Shown: in pieces, positions 26,401 through 32,333 of the stretch
Numbering within the stretch: the first letter of the stretch is position 1
How the letters are laid out: every line of letters begins with the position of its first letter
NCBI GenBank assembly: GCA_035556715.1
Contig: DATMER010000050.1
Coordinates: 62,001 to 126,000 of the forward strand
Reading direction: 5' to 3'
From: DATMER01 sp035556715
GTDB lineage: Bacteria; Acidobacteriota; Thermoanaerobaculia; Multivoradales; UBA5704
Length of the DNA: 64,000 nucleotides
Notes under the pieces: generated by a model
Told to the model about the DNA's origin: nothing
Databases searched by the model: none
What the model saw: the letters and a program-made list of their open reading frames with translations, nothing else
Made by a program: the position numbers and the translations under genes

Positions 26401-26682
26401 CTCAACCCAATCGGGAGGAGCACCTGCCCGGCAATGCAGGACGGAGCAGGGCTCGGCCAGGATACGCGGGAGCCGGTCCACGGTCAGGCCTTCCATGCCG
26501 AGACGCTCGGTAAAGAGGGCGTCGTCGAGCAACTCCGACTCGCGTCGCCATCGCTGCACCTTTCTGATGGCGCGCTCCATCCGTTCCAGGGGCGGATTGC
26601 CTTCGTCGGACCTCACGAGAGCTGCGCGCTCAGCGACCGTCAGGGCTTCGAGCCAGCCCGGGGCATCTGCGATGTCATGCAT
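23497..26682 (-). CDS. lanM: class II lanthipeptide synthetase LanM
   Basis: 1061 aa, normal for LanM. It dehydrates Ser/Thr of the precursor and then forms (methyl)lanthionine rings. The N-terminal dehydratase has the lipid-kinase-like centre ('LQVVYKPRPMAVDLHFQEL', 'FYVFEATDFHYENLIAAG', 'PVPIDLETLFQPEL'). The C-terminal LanC-like cyclase has 'LGHGTAGIAWPLA' and the zinc ligands Cys920 ('WCHGAPGIG'), Cys965 and His966 ('LCHGDLGN'). All residues needed for activity appear intact. The ATG at 26682 has an AGGAGG about 13 bases upstream. The precursor gene lies 80 bp upstream on the same strand, separated by a terminator-like hairpin that probably keeps synthetase levels below precursor levels. 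No lanT-type transporter/protease is in the window. Confidence 0.95.
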   Translation of the reverse strand: MHDIADAPGWLEALTVAERAALVRSDEGNPPLERMERAIRKVQRWRRESELLDDALFTERLGMEGLTVDRLPRILAEPCSVLHCRAGAPPDWVERLARNFSQPVSGDGHQLGILELLRPLISDVHACVLERLRQITTIPIEPEAVATGLLATLLARLRWATERALALELHASRLEGRLQGDTPEERFASFVSFLKKPDTALEILRRYPVMARDACRHAEQWVETSLEMVERLVADRDEIIHLLADEDPGALVDVKIGLSDRHAGGRSVAILRFGSGLQVVYKPRPMAVDLHFQELVAWLNERGVGALPALRRLKVLDRGSYGWMEHVAARPCEIPDELERFHERQGAWVALFYVFEATDFHYENLIAAGEHPVPIDLETLFQPELAEQTANGPGYVPTAHTVLRSGLLPRRFGAQAKDGLDLSGMGATGGLTIFTNRITDEGTDRMRWALHQTRMEAGPNIPTLDSEPVAPWRQVEAILRGFRSMYWLVCRYREELLSSNGPLTPFAIVTTRTLLRGTTVYAHLLNVANHPDYLQSAVERDRLFDRLWLDAVRYLPLRRVVGAERADLLGGDIPRFEALPGSTDLLHPTGRIEGYFANSGMELVRKRLRSMGEDDLERQSWLVRASIEATRPLDERHTWQLSPLPDAQQADSKRFLKAARAIGDRLAQLAVVQGELVTWFHLAVSKEGWRLEPMPTDLYSGLSGIALFFAHLGRLTDCGHYERLAQLALTTIRRRIEGDPDTLVPPGGFSGWGGVVYTLTHLGLLWEEPELVEEAESFIGPRLSGIEKDEAYDLIGGAAGGIAALLALHRHRPSALILETALLCGEHLLSKAVFNERGTAWPPMPGVSDLPLTGLGHGTAGIAWPLARLAQVSGDERFREAAREAIRYERSWFSSTRGNWPDLRASGETEGEGVFQFAWCHGAPGIGLGRLGLLSCLDDPQMLDEIRAAARSTLAKGFGFNDSLCHGDLGNLELIREAGRLLGDADLTAKADRLAAGILTRIEQHGPRCGASTTTEIPGLLVGLAGIGYGLLRAAYPDRVPSVLLLETPAQAQAGKRESWE

Positions 26683-26715
26683 CAGCCAGGCGCATCCTCC
26701 TGTCCTGAATCAAAA

Positions 26716-26743
26716 GAGCGGGCGGACCCTGGACCGCCCGCTC
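26716..26743 (-). terminator. hairpin between lanA and lanM (terminator/attenuator)
   Basis: Perfect 10-bp stem: GAGCGGGCGG at 26716-26725 pairs with CCGCCCGCTC at 26734-26743, with an 8-base loop. On the minus strand it is followed by TTTTG (26715-26711). Its place between precursor and synthetase genes fits partial termination, which is common in lantibiotic operons. Confidence 0.75.
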
Positions 26744-26762
26744 CGGAGGCATTCAGTTCGAG

Positions 26763-26993
26763 TTACGGGCATTGCGTCCCTGGCTGGACGCAGGAACAAT
26801 CCGGCGTCGAGCAGCATTTGTAGGTTTGGCAGACGTAGGAGCCTGTGCAACCACCCGTAACGCTCCGCAGGATGTCGTCGCTGATCCCCGCTAGGCCAGC
26901 AGGATTCTCCGGCAAGCTGGCCCGCTGCTCTGAAGAGAGGCTGTTGCGGTACTCCTCGTCGCGCCAGGCACGGACCACGTCGATCTTCCTCAT
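26763..26993 (-). CDS. lanA: class II lanthipeptide precursor, mersacidin/lichenicidin-type leader
   Basis: 76 aa with a very strong ribosome site (GAGAGGAGG about eight bases before ATG). The leader (48 aa) begins 'MRKIDVVRAWRDEEYRNSLS', contains 'LPENPAGLAGISDDIL' and ends 'RSVTGG', the double-glycine cleavage site. The family match is strong. The 28-residue core starts 'CTGSYVCQTYKCC' and ends 'CVQPGTQCP'. It has seven Cys (core positions 1, 7, 12, 13, 18, 20, 27) and seven Ser/Thr (2, 4, 9, 14, 15, 19, 25). Up to seven thioether rings are possible in principle, although Cys1 has no Ser/Thr before it. LanM is encoded directly downstream. A second, truncated core of the same type lies at 29233-29328. 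Confidence 0.95.
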   Translation of the reverse strand: MRKIDVVRAWRDEEYRNSLSSEQRASLPENPAGLAGISDDILRSVTGGCTGSYVCQTYKCCSTPDCSCVQPGTQCP

Positions 26994-27021
26994 CGTATCC
27001 TCCTCTCGTTGTTATCCTAGA

Positions 27022-27037
27022 CAGCTCGACAGAGCTG
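27022..27037. promoter_or_regulatory. palindrome upstream of lanA
   Basis: CAGCTC-GACA-GAGCTG is a perfect 6+6 inverted repeat 29 bases upstream of the lanA start, in the 95-bp gap after the GMC gene. The AT-richer segment around it (TAGATAAGC, TAGGATAAC on the coding strand) could hold a promoter, so the palindrome may be an operator. No regulator gene is nearby to support this. Confidence 0.3.
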
Positions 27038-27088
27038 CTTAGATAAGCTACTACAGAAGTGCAGGGCGCGGAAGACCTGATCGTTGTA

Positions 27089-28744
27089 TCAGCGGAGCTC
27101 TCCCGCGCGCCACCGACCAAGCACATGGTCCGCCACGCGGAAGCTGTTGGCCAGGATCGTCAGGGTGGGAGCCGCGCCTCCCGAGGTGGGCATGAAGCTG
27201 CCGTCCACCACATAGAGATTGGGGACCTCGTGCGCCCGGCAGTGTTCATCCAGGACCGAGGTGCGGGGATCGCTCCCCATCCGGCAGGTGCCGTGGACCA
27301 AGTAGGCGGAGGTGCCGCCCACGGAGGTCGCCCGCAGGTCTACCGCCCCCAGTCCGTCCAGAATCTCGAAGCCGTGCTCTAGGAGCCAGCGGCCCGCGAT
27401 TCGGTGGTGCTCGGGCACGTCCAGATGGATGCGCGCCACCGGCAGACCCCAGCGGTCCTTCACCTCCGGGTCGAGCTCCACGAACGTCCGGTCGTTGGGC
27501 AGGAAGTCGTGGAAGGCCTCGAAGCCGACCGTCCGGTGCTCTTGAAAGTGCTCCCGCAGGCGGCGCTTGAGATCCGCCCCCCAGGGCACCGGCTCGGACT
27601 CACCCATCACCATCTCCGCGGTGGCCAGCGGCACGGTGCCGTCGATGTCGAAGCGCAGCAGTCCCCCTTTGGGGAGAGCGCTGACCCCTTCGGGGAGGAA
27701 GTAGTGGTCCATGAGCGACACACCCAGGAAGGGATGCCAGGCGCTTAGCGGGAGCTCCGGATGATCCCCGATGCGGAACCGGCCCTGGCCCATGGTGACG
27801 CCGTGGAACTGCAGATGCCTTCCGACCCGGCCGCTGCCGTTCGCCAGACCGTCCGGAAAGCGGGGGGAGCGGGAGAGCAGCAGCATGCGGGCCGATTCCA
27901 CGGCCGAGGCGCAGACGAAGACCACCCGCGCCGGTACCTCGTGCTCGCGGCCCTCGCGGTCGAGATAAATACAACCCGAGGCCCGGCCCTGCCGGTCCAC
28001 AGTGACCTCCTTCACCATGCACTCCGGACGGACCTCGCAACGCCCGGTGGCCTCGGCGCGGGGAAGCAGGGCCTCGGCGGTGCTCCCTTTCGCCCCCACC
28101 CGGCAGCCGTACCCGGCGCAGGCGCTGCAATAGATGCACGCGGGCCGTCCCTGGTAGGGACGGGAGTTGATCGAGCGGGGCGTGGGGAAGGGGTGGAGCC
28201 CCCGCTTGCGGCAGGCCTCCTCCAGCCAGGGGGCGAGGGGATGGCTGTCGAGCGGCGGCAGGGGGTATGGACCCGAGCGCGGACCCTCGAAAGGGTTGAG
28301 CCCGGCCTGCCCGGCCACACCCACCTCCCGCTCGGCCAGGGTGTAGTACGGCTCCAGCTCTTCGTAGCCGAACGGCCAATCCGCCAGCTCCTCCACCGGC
28401 CCGAAGCGGCTCCGCATGCGGAAGTCGTCGGGATGGAACCGGTAGAGAAAGGCGCCCATGTGGACCGTGCCGCCGCCGACACAGGTGGCGATCCAGCCCA
28501 GCTCGGTGCGGACCGGCCGGGTCGTCTTCGGGGTCACGACGGTGTGAGGCTCGCCGTCCAGGTAGGGGAGGAAGAAGCGATGCCGCTGGTTCGCCAGCTC
28601 GTCGGCCGGGTACTCCTCGGGCCGGTGCCGCGGGCCTTTCTCCAAGACCAGGACGTCGAGGCCCGCCCGGGAGAGAGCCAGGGCCAGGGGACCTCCCCCT
28701 GCGCCGCTGCCGATGATGACCGCGTCGCGGATTCCCGGGGTCAC
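27089..28744 (-). CDS. GMC-family FAD-dependent oxidoreductase
   Basis: 551 aa. The N-terminal Rossmann motif 'AVIIGSGAGGGPLALALS' and 'VLVLEKGPRH' bind FAD. The GMC signature 'CVGGGTVHMGAFLYR' and the C-terminal catalytic region 'HGTCRMGSDPRTSVLDEHC' and 'VVDGSFMPTSGGAAPTLTI' are present. The closest type is the large subunit of membrane-bound sugar/alcohol dehydrogenases that pair with a 'gluconate 2-dehydrogenase subunit 3' protein, encoded here just upstream with an ATGA overlap. A central Cys-rich patch ('PACIYCSACAGYGCRVGAKG') could hold an Fe-S centre or disulfides. No Tat signal is visible on this protein. Its location directly upstream of lanA, same strand, raises the possibility of a role in lanthipeptide tailoring, but this is conjecture. 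Confidence 0.88.
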   Translation of the reverse strand: MTPGIRDAVIIGSGAGGGPLALALSRAGLDVLVLEKGPRHRPEEYPADELANQRHRFFLPYLDGEPHTVVTPKTTRPVRTELGWIATCVGGGTVHMGAFLYRFHPDDFRMRSRFGPVEELADWPFGYEELEPYYTLAEREVGVAGQAGLNPFEGPRSGPYPLPPLDSHPLAPWLEEACRKRGLHPFPTPRSINSRPYQGRPACIYCSACAGYGCRVGAKGSTAEALLPRAEATGRCEVRPECMVKEVTVDRQGRASGCIYLDREGREHEVPARVVFVCASAVESARMLLLSRSPRFPDGLANGSGRVGRHLQFHGVTMGQGRFRIGDHPELPLSAWHPFLGVSLMDHYFLPEGVSALPKGGLLRFDIDGTVPLATAEMVMGESEPVPWGADLKRRLREHFQEHRTVGFEAFHDFLPNDRTFVELDPEVKDRWGLPVARIHLDVPEHHRIAGRWLLEHGFEILDGLGAVDLRATSVGGTSAYLVHGTCRMGSDPRTSVLDEHCRAHEVPNLYVVDGSFMPTSGGAAPTLTILANSFRVADHVLGRWRAGELR

Positions 28745-29172
28745 TCGCCGGTCTTCCCGAGGCAGTGGCCCGTGTGCACCTCGGGCACTCCCAGATAGCT
28801 CCAGCCCAGGCCGCCGCGGTTGCCGCCGTGGGCCGGATCGCAGAGGAAGCCTTCCAGGGTGAAGGACACGAGCTTGCGGAAGAAGGCCCGGCGCAGACGG
28901 TCCGGCTCCGCCTGGAAGCGGCGCAGGACTTCGTCGCGCTGGTCCGCATCGCAGGAGGGGAAGGGAAGGGCGAAAAGCTCTTCAGCCAGCTCCTCGAAGC
29001 GGCCGAGGCCATCCTCGAAGAGCGGCTGCCAGGAGCGGAAGCCGTCCGTTTCCAGGAGCCGCTCGATGTAGGCCGCCGCTCCGGTCTCCGCCGCGCCAGG
29101 GCCATCATCCGAGGGGAGGATGCGCTCAGCCGCGGCGGCCAGGATCTTCCTCTCCTCGCCGGTCAAAGCCAC
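28741..29172 (-). CDS. gluconate 2-dehydrogenase subunit 3-like protein
   Basis: 143 aa from GTG at 29172. It begins 'MALTGEERKILAAAAERILP', the common start of this family, and ends 'YLGVPEVHTGHCLGKTGE'. 'TGAAAYIERLLE' and 'FLCDPAHGGNRGGLGWSYLG' are typical conserved blocks. Family members are small partners of GMC dehydrogenases, often with a Tat signal that is missing here. The reading frame upstream of the GTG is open and in phase with a truncated lanthipeptide core (29233-29328), so the original N-terminus may have been lost or replaced. The stop overlaps the start of the GMC gene. Confidence 0.8.
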   Translation of the reverse strand: MALTGEERKILAAAAERILPSDDGPGAAETGAAAYIERLLETDGFRSWQPLFEDGLGRFEELAEELFALPFPSCDADQRDEVLRRFQAEPDRLRRAFFRKLVSFTLEGFLCDPAHGGNRGGLGWSYLGVPEVHTGHCLGKTGE

Positions 29173-29232
29173 GGCGGTGATTCTACCCGGAATTAAGGGG
29201 CGGACCGTGGGGCCCGCCGGGGGAGAGGTCTC

Positions 29233-29328
29233 AGTAGCATGGACAGGTGGGCAGGGCGTGCAGATGCCGGTCGTGCATTGCCCGATGGTCGTGGGGCCGC
29301 AGCCGCCGGTGACCGTCTTCAGGATGCA
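29233..29328 (-). pseudogene. decapitated second lanthipeptide precursor (leader end plus core)
   Basis: Reading the minus strand in one frame from 29328 gives 'CILKTVTGG' directly followed by 'CGPTTIGQCTTGICTPCPP' and 'VHATE'. The first part copies the leader end of the intact lanA ('ILRSVTGG'), and the second part is a Cys/Thr-rich core with four Cys and several Thr. No ATG, GTG or TTG in this frame exists upstream: the sequence there is array 3, which begins at 29341. The frame has no stop and runs on in phase into the GMC small-subunit gene. It is best read as a lanA paralogue whose leader was removed when the array formed or expanded. Confidence 0.65.
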
Positions 29329-29340
29329 TCCTCGAGGAGG

Positions 29341-29725
29341 CCTGACGCGACCGGGGCAATTCTGACGCGACGATGGATTCTCCTGACGCGACCCAGCCTA
29401 TAGTCGCGTCAGCGATAGCTTTCCATGGCGCGACGATAGGCCTGGCTGACGCGATGATAGAATTCTGTGATGCGACTCAAGACTTGGATGATGCGAAGAA
29501 AGATATAGCTGACGCGACGATAGGCTTTGCTGATGCGACTCAAGGCCCAGTCGCGTCACCGAAACCTATAGCCGCATCAGCCATCTCTTTCCCTGGAGCG
29601 ACGAAGGATTCCGCTGGCGCGACGATGGACTGGTCCGCGACGCCGATAGGTTGAGCTGTCGCGACTTGGGCCCAAGTCGCATCACCGATAGGTTCTGTTG
29701 ACGCGACTTGAGGCTGAGTCGCGAC
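29341..29725. repeat. Array 3: ~18 degenerate 21-bp units in mixed orientation
   Basis: Units of the form GCTGACGCGACGATAGGCTT, in both orientations, repeat with cores (GAyGCGA or its complement) at 29344, 29364, 29384, 29403, 29428, 29448, 29469, 29490, 29511, 29532, 29550, 29571, 29596, 29616, 29635, 29658, 29676, 29700 and 29718. The stretch 29448-29532 keeps exactly 21 bp. Orientation changes several times (TGACGCGAC versus GTCGCGTCA). One plus-strand frame translates as heptapeptide repeats but has no ribosome site. No gene is seen in the remaining stretch 29726-30026. Confidence 0.88.
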
Positions 29726-30026
29726 AGGAAAGGGCTTCTCCTCGCGCGCTGATCCTGTGTCGCGACAACAGGGTAGTCCCGCCGCGCGCTGAAAGGTCTG
29801 GGGCTGGGCCCCATGTGTGGTGTTGCGGCAGACAAACCCTTTGGCGTGGAGCGGAGTTTCTGTACGCGTCAGGAAGCAGAGCACTACGGGTGCTGTCCTG
29901 CACCTGTACGAACGCGCTGGCGACCTCAAGTACGGCGAACTCGAGGTCGGCCAGGAGACTGTGGTCTTCGACTGATAGAATCGGGTGGAAGCTCACAAAC
30001 CCTGGTTTAGCTGAAAGGGGCTCATC

Positions 30027-30584
30027 ATGTTGAATCGCATCGCGGTTCTGGCTTTGGCGTGTTTTGTCTGGGCAGGCGCTCTCCAGGCGCAGGAGGCCGG
30101 CAGCGCAAGCGGTAAGGGGACGATGGAGCGGATCGTCGATCCGAGGACCGGCCAGAGCGAGCAGGTGACGTTCCAGCCGCGTCATTCGTTCGCCTATTCC
30201 GGGACCGTGGCTGGAATGAAGTTCACCTGGCTCGTCCTCACCGACAAGGAGCCCCCGTTGAAGACCTGGGCGGCGGCAAAGGACCGCGCCGAGGCGCAGC
30301 GGCTCTGGTGCGGGACGGAAAAGGCGTCCTTCGTCTCCGTGCAGTTGGATAAGGACTGGAAGGTCTATGCCTACTACCTGTGTCCTGCAAACGGCGCCGT
30401 GAGCACCCAGATGCTGAGCACCTTTAACGGGCTCGACAGCGTCGTCCTCGATTTCGAGGTCCGCGATGCGAAGAAGCTGAAGGGCACCCTGCGCACCGGC
30501 GACGGCGCCTGTGGGAACGACGAAGAAATGACCTACTGCACGCCGACAGGCGACTACACCTTCGATGCCCCTCTCGTGAAATGA
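30027..30584 (+). CDS. secreted protein of unknown function
   Basis: 185 aa with an AAAGGGG ribosome site. The signal peptide 'MLNRIAVLALACFVWAGALQ' is followed by AQEA, the likely cleavage site. The mature part has Cys residues in 'RLWCGTEKAS', 'YYLCPANGAV', 'GDGACGNDEEMTYCTPTG', consistent with two disulfides, and many beta-prone segments ('RHSFAYSGTVAGMKFTWLV'). I do not recognise a family. It is probably periplasmic or extracellular. It stands alone between array 3 and a bidirectional terminator. Confidence 0.6.
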   Translation: MLNRIAVLALACFVWAGALQAQEAGSASGKGTMERIVDPRTGQSEQVTFQPRHSFAYSGTVAGMKFTWLVLTDKEPPLKTWAAAKDRAEAQRLWCGTEKASFVSVQLDKDWKVYAYYLCPANGAVSTQMLSTFNGLDSVVLDFEVRDAKKLKGTLRTGDGACGNDEEMTYCTPTGDYTFDAPLVK

Positions 30585-30588
30585 CGGG

Positions 30589-30610
30589 GAGACGCCCCGC
30601 GGGGCGTCTC
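30589..30610. terminator. bidirectional terminator hairpin
   Basis: GAGACGCCCC (30589-30598) pairs perfectly with GGGGCGTCTC (30601-30610) around a 2-base loop. It sits between the convergent stops at 30584 and 30610 and overlaps the stop codon of the L,D-transpeptidase gene. Confidence 0.75.
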
Positions 30611-32286
30611 TACGGTGAGGAAACCGCCGCCCGCACATCCCCCCTCAGGGCGGGGAGGTCGAGCGGCACCACGGGCTCCTGGGCCAGGGCGGCGGCGAGC
30701 TTGGCGTCGTGGCCGTAGACGTCCTTGCGGAAGTGGATGGCTCCGTTGTCTTCCACCCAGGCGGTGAAGTAGAGGATGTGCACGGGCAGCTTCTTCGGCA
30801 GCTTGATGCTCCGCTGCTCGCCCGAGACGATGGCCTCTCGCAACCGGGTGCCGCGCCAGTCGGGGTTGTCCCGGAGCAGGTACTCGGCGAGCTGCACCGG
30901 CCGCTCCAGGCGGACGCAGCCGTGGCTGAAGTCCCGCTCTTCCCGGGAGAAGAGGTGGTCGGCGGGGGAGTCGTGCAGGTAGACGTCGTGCTCGTTCGGG
31001 AACATGAACTTGACCTGGCCGAGCGGGTTGTCCGGGCCGGGGCGCTGGCGGATCCGCTGACTGCCGCCGCTGCTCACGAATTCCATGTTGTTGCGCGCCA
31101 TGTAGCCGGGATCGCTCGCCTGCTTGGGGAGGATCTCCTCCTCGGCGATGCTGGTGGGGATGTTCCACGCCGGGTTCAGCTCCAGGTACTCCATCTGGTC
31201 GCTGAACACAGGTGTCTGGCTCTGCTGCTTGCCCACGACCACGGCCATGTCGAGCGCCTTGCGGCCCCCGTCGATCAGCTCCATCCGGTACTCGGGGACG
31301 TTGACCCAGATGTAGCTGTCGCCCAAGCTGTTCGGCAGCCAGCGCCAGCGCTCCAGGTTGAGCTCGATCTGGCGGATGCGGTCCTGCACCGGCACGTTGA
31401 GCTCGGCCAGGGTGCCTTCGCCGAGCTTGCCGTCGGGGTCCAGGCCGTGGCGCTGCTGGAAGCGGGCGATCGCCTGGGCCACGGCGTCGTCGAAGACGGG
31501 CGGGGGAGCGGGTTGGCCCTCCTCAGCCGGAGGGACGGCGAGGTCCCCTTCCGCGGCGAGCCGGTTGCGCAGCGCGAGCACTCCCGCTCCCCGGGCTCCC
31601 ATCTCGAGGCCCGCGGGCACGGAGGGCCAGCCGCCCTTGGCCGCGATCTCGCGATATCGGGCGAGGGCGTCCCGCAGCCGGGCATAGCGGGGATTGGGCG
31701 GAGCCAGGCTCCGGAGGCTCTCCATGACCGCCCCGTCCTTGTCCTGCAGGGTCGTCTCCAGGCGGGCATCCAGGTCGACGTTGCGCGACTGGTCCTCCCA
31801 GTGGACGCGGAGCGTCTCGGGCTGCACCCGGCCGATGGCCGTGTGGGCCGCCAGGGTCAGGTAGACGAAGGTCAGCTCGACGTCGAGGTCGGCAAGCCGG
31901 CGCTGAGCCTCCGGCGATTCGAGCGACTCCTGCTCCTTCACCTGGCTGAGCAGGCCCGCGAGCCGGGTGCTGTGATAGCGGCGCGGGTCGAGCCCTTCGG
32001 CGGTGGTGATGGAGCCGAGGGTCTCGACGAGCTGCTCGGCGTGAGGCCGGGGGCCGCCCACTTCCGACCAGGCGGGCTGGTACTGGCGCTTCTGGTAGAA
32101 CCGGCGCATCTCGTCCCAGGCGCGCGCCCGCTCCTTCTGCTCCTTGATGGAGACAGGCAGGGTCTCGGATTCCACGGTGGAGCGGATGATCTGCGCCACC
32201 TGGGGCGGCATGATCTTCTCGCGGCACCCGGTAAGAAGGAAAACCCCGGCGAGAACTAGGGAGAGGGGCAGAATTCGCAATTTCAT
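30610..32286 (-). CDS. YcbB-type L,D-transpeptidase, lipoprotein
   Basis: 558 aa from ATG at 32286, chosen for its GAGGAA ribosome site and for the lipoprotein signal 'MKLRILPLSLVLAGVFLLTG' with Cys21. In-frame starts further upstream lack these. Domains: an N-terminal scaffold, a peptidoglycan-binding region around 'FDDAVAQAIARFQQRHGLDP', and a YkuD catalytic domain ending in 'HDSPADHLFSREERDFSHG' with the nucleophile in 'SHGCVRLERP' (Cys about 457). The length and order fit YcbB/LdtD, which makes 3-3 crosslinks in peptidoglycan from the outer side of the inner membrane. Catalytic His, Gly and Cys are present. It lies 47 bp downstream of the ligD stop on the same strand. Confidence 0.9.
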   Translation of the reverse strand: MKLRILPLSLVLAGVFLLTGCREKIMPPQVAQIIRSTVESETLPVSIKEQKERARAWDEMRRFYQKRQYQPAWSEVGGPRPHAEQLVETLGSITTAEGLDPRRYHSTRLAGLLSQVKEQESLESPEAQRRLADLDVELTFVYLTLAAHTAIGRVQPETLRVHWEDQSRNVDLDARLETTLQDKDGAVMESLRSLAPPNPRYARLRDALARYREIAAKGGWPSVPAGLEMGARGAGVLALRNRLAAEGDLAVPPAEEGQPAPPPVFDDAVAQAIARFQQRHGLDPDGKLGEGTLAELNVPVQDRIRQIELNLERWRWLPNSLGDSYIWVNVPEYRMELIDGGRKALDMAVVVGKQQSQTPVFSDQMEYLELNPAWNIPTSIAEEEILPKQASDPGYMARNNMEFVSSGGSQRIRQRPGPDNPLGQVKFMFPNEHDVYLHDSPADHLFSREERDFSHGCVRLERPVQLAEYLLRDNPDWRGTRLREAIVSGEQRSIKLPKKLPVHILYFTAWVEDNGAIHFRKDVYGHDAKLAAALAQEPVVPLDLPALRGDVRAAVSSP

Positions 32287-32333
32287 CTCGATTCCTCGTC
32301 CGGCTGTGGGGGCACCCGCTCGGGGGCGGCCGG

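Noticed and set aside
29373..29654. Heptapeptide-repeat ORF over array 3
   Set aside because: Same reason as array 1. Orientation of the DNA unit changes inside the ORF, which a protein repeat would not explain.
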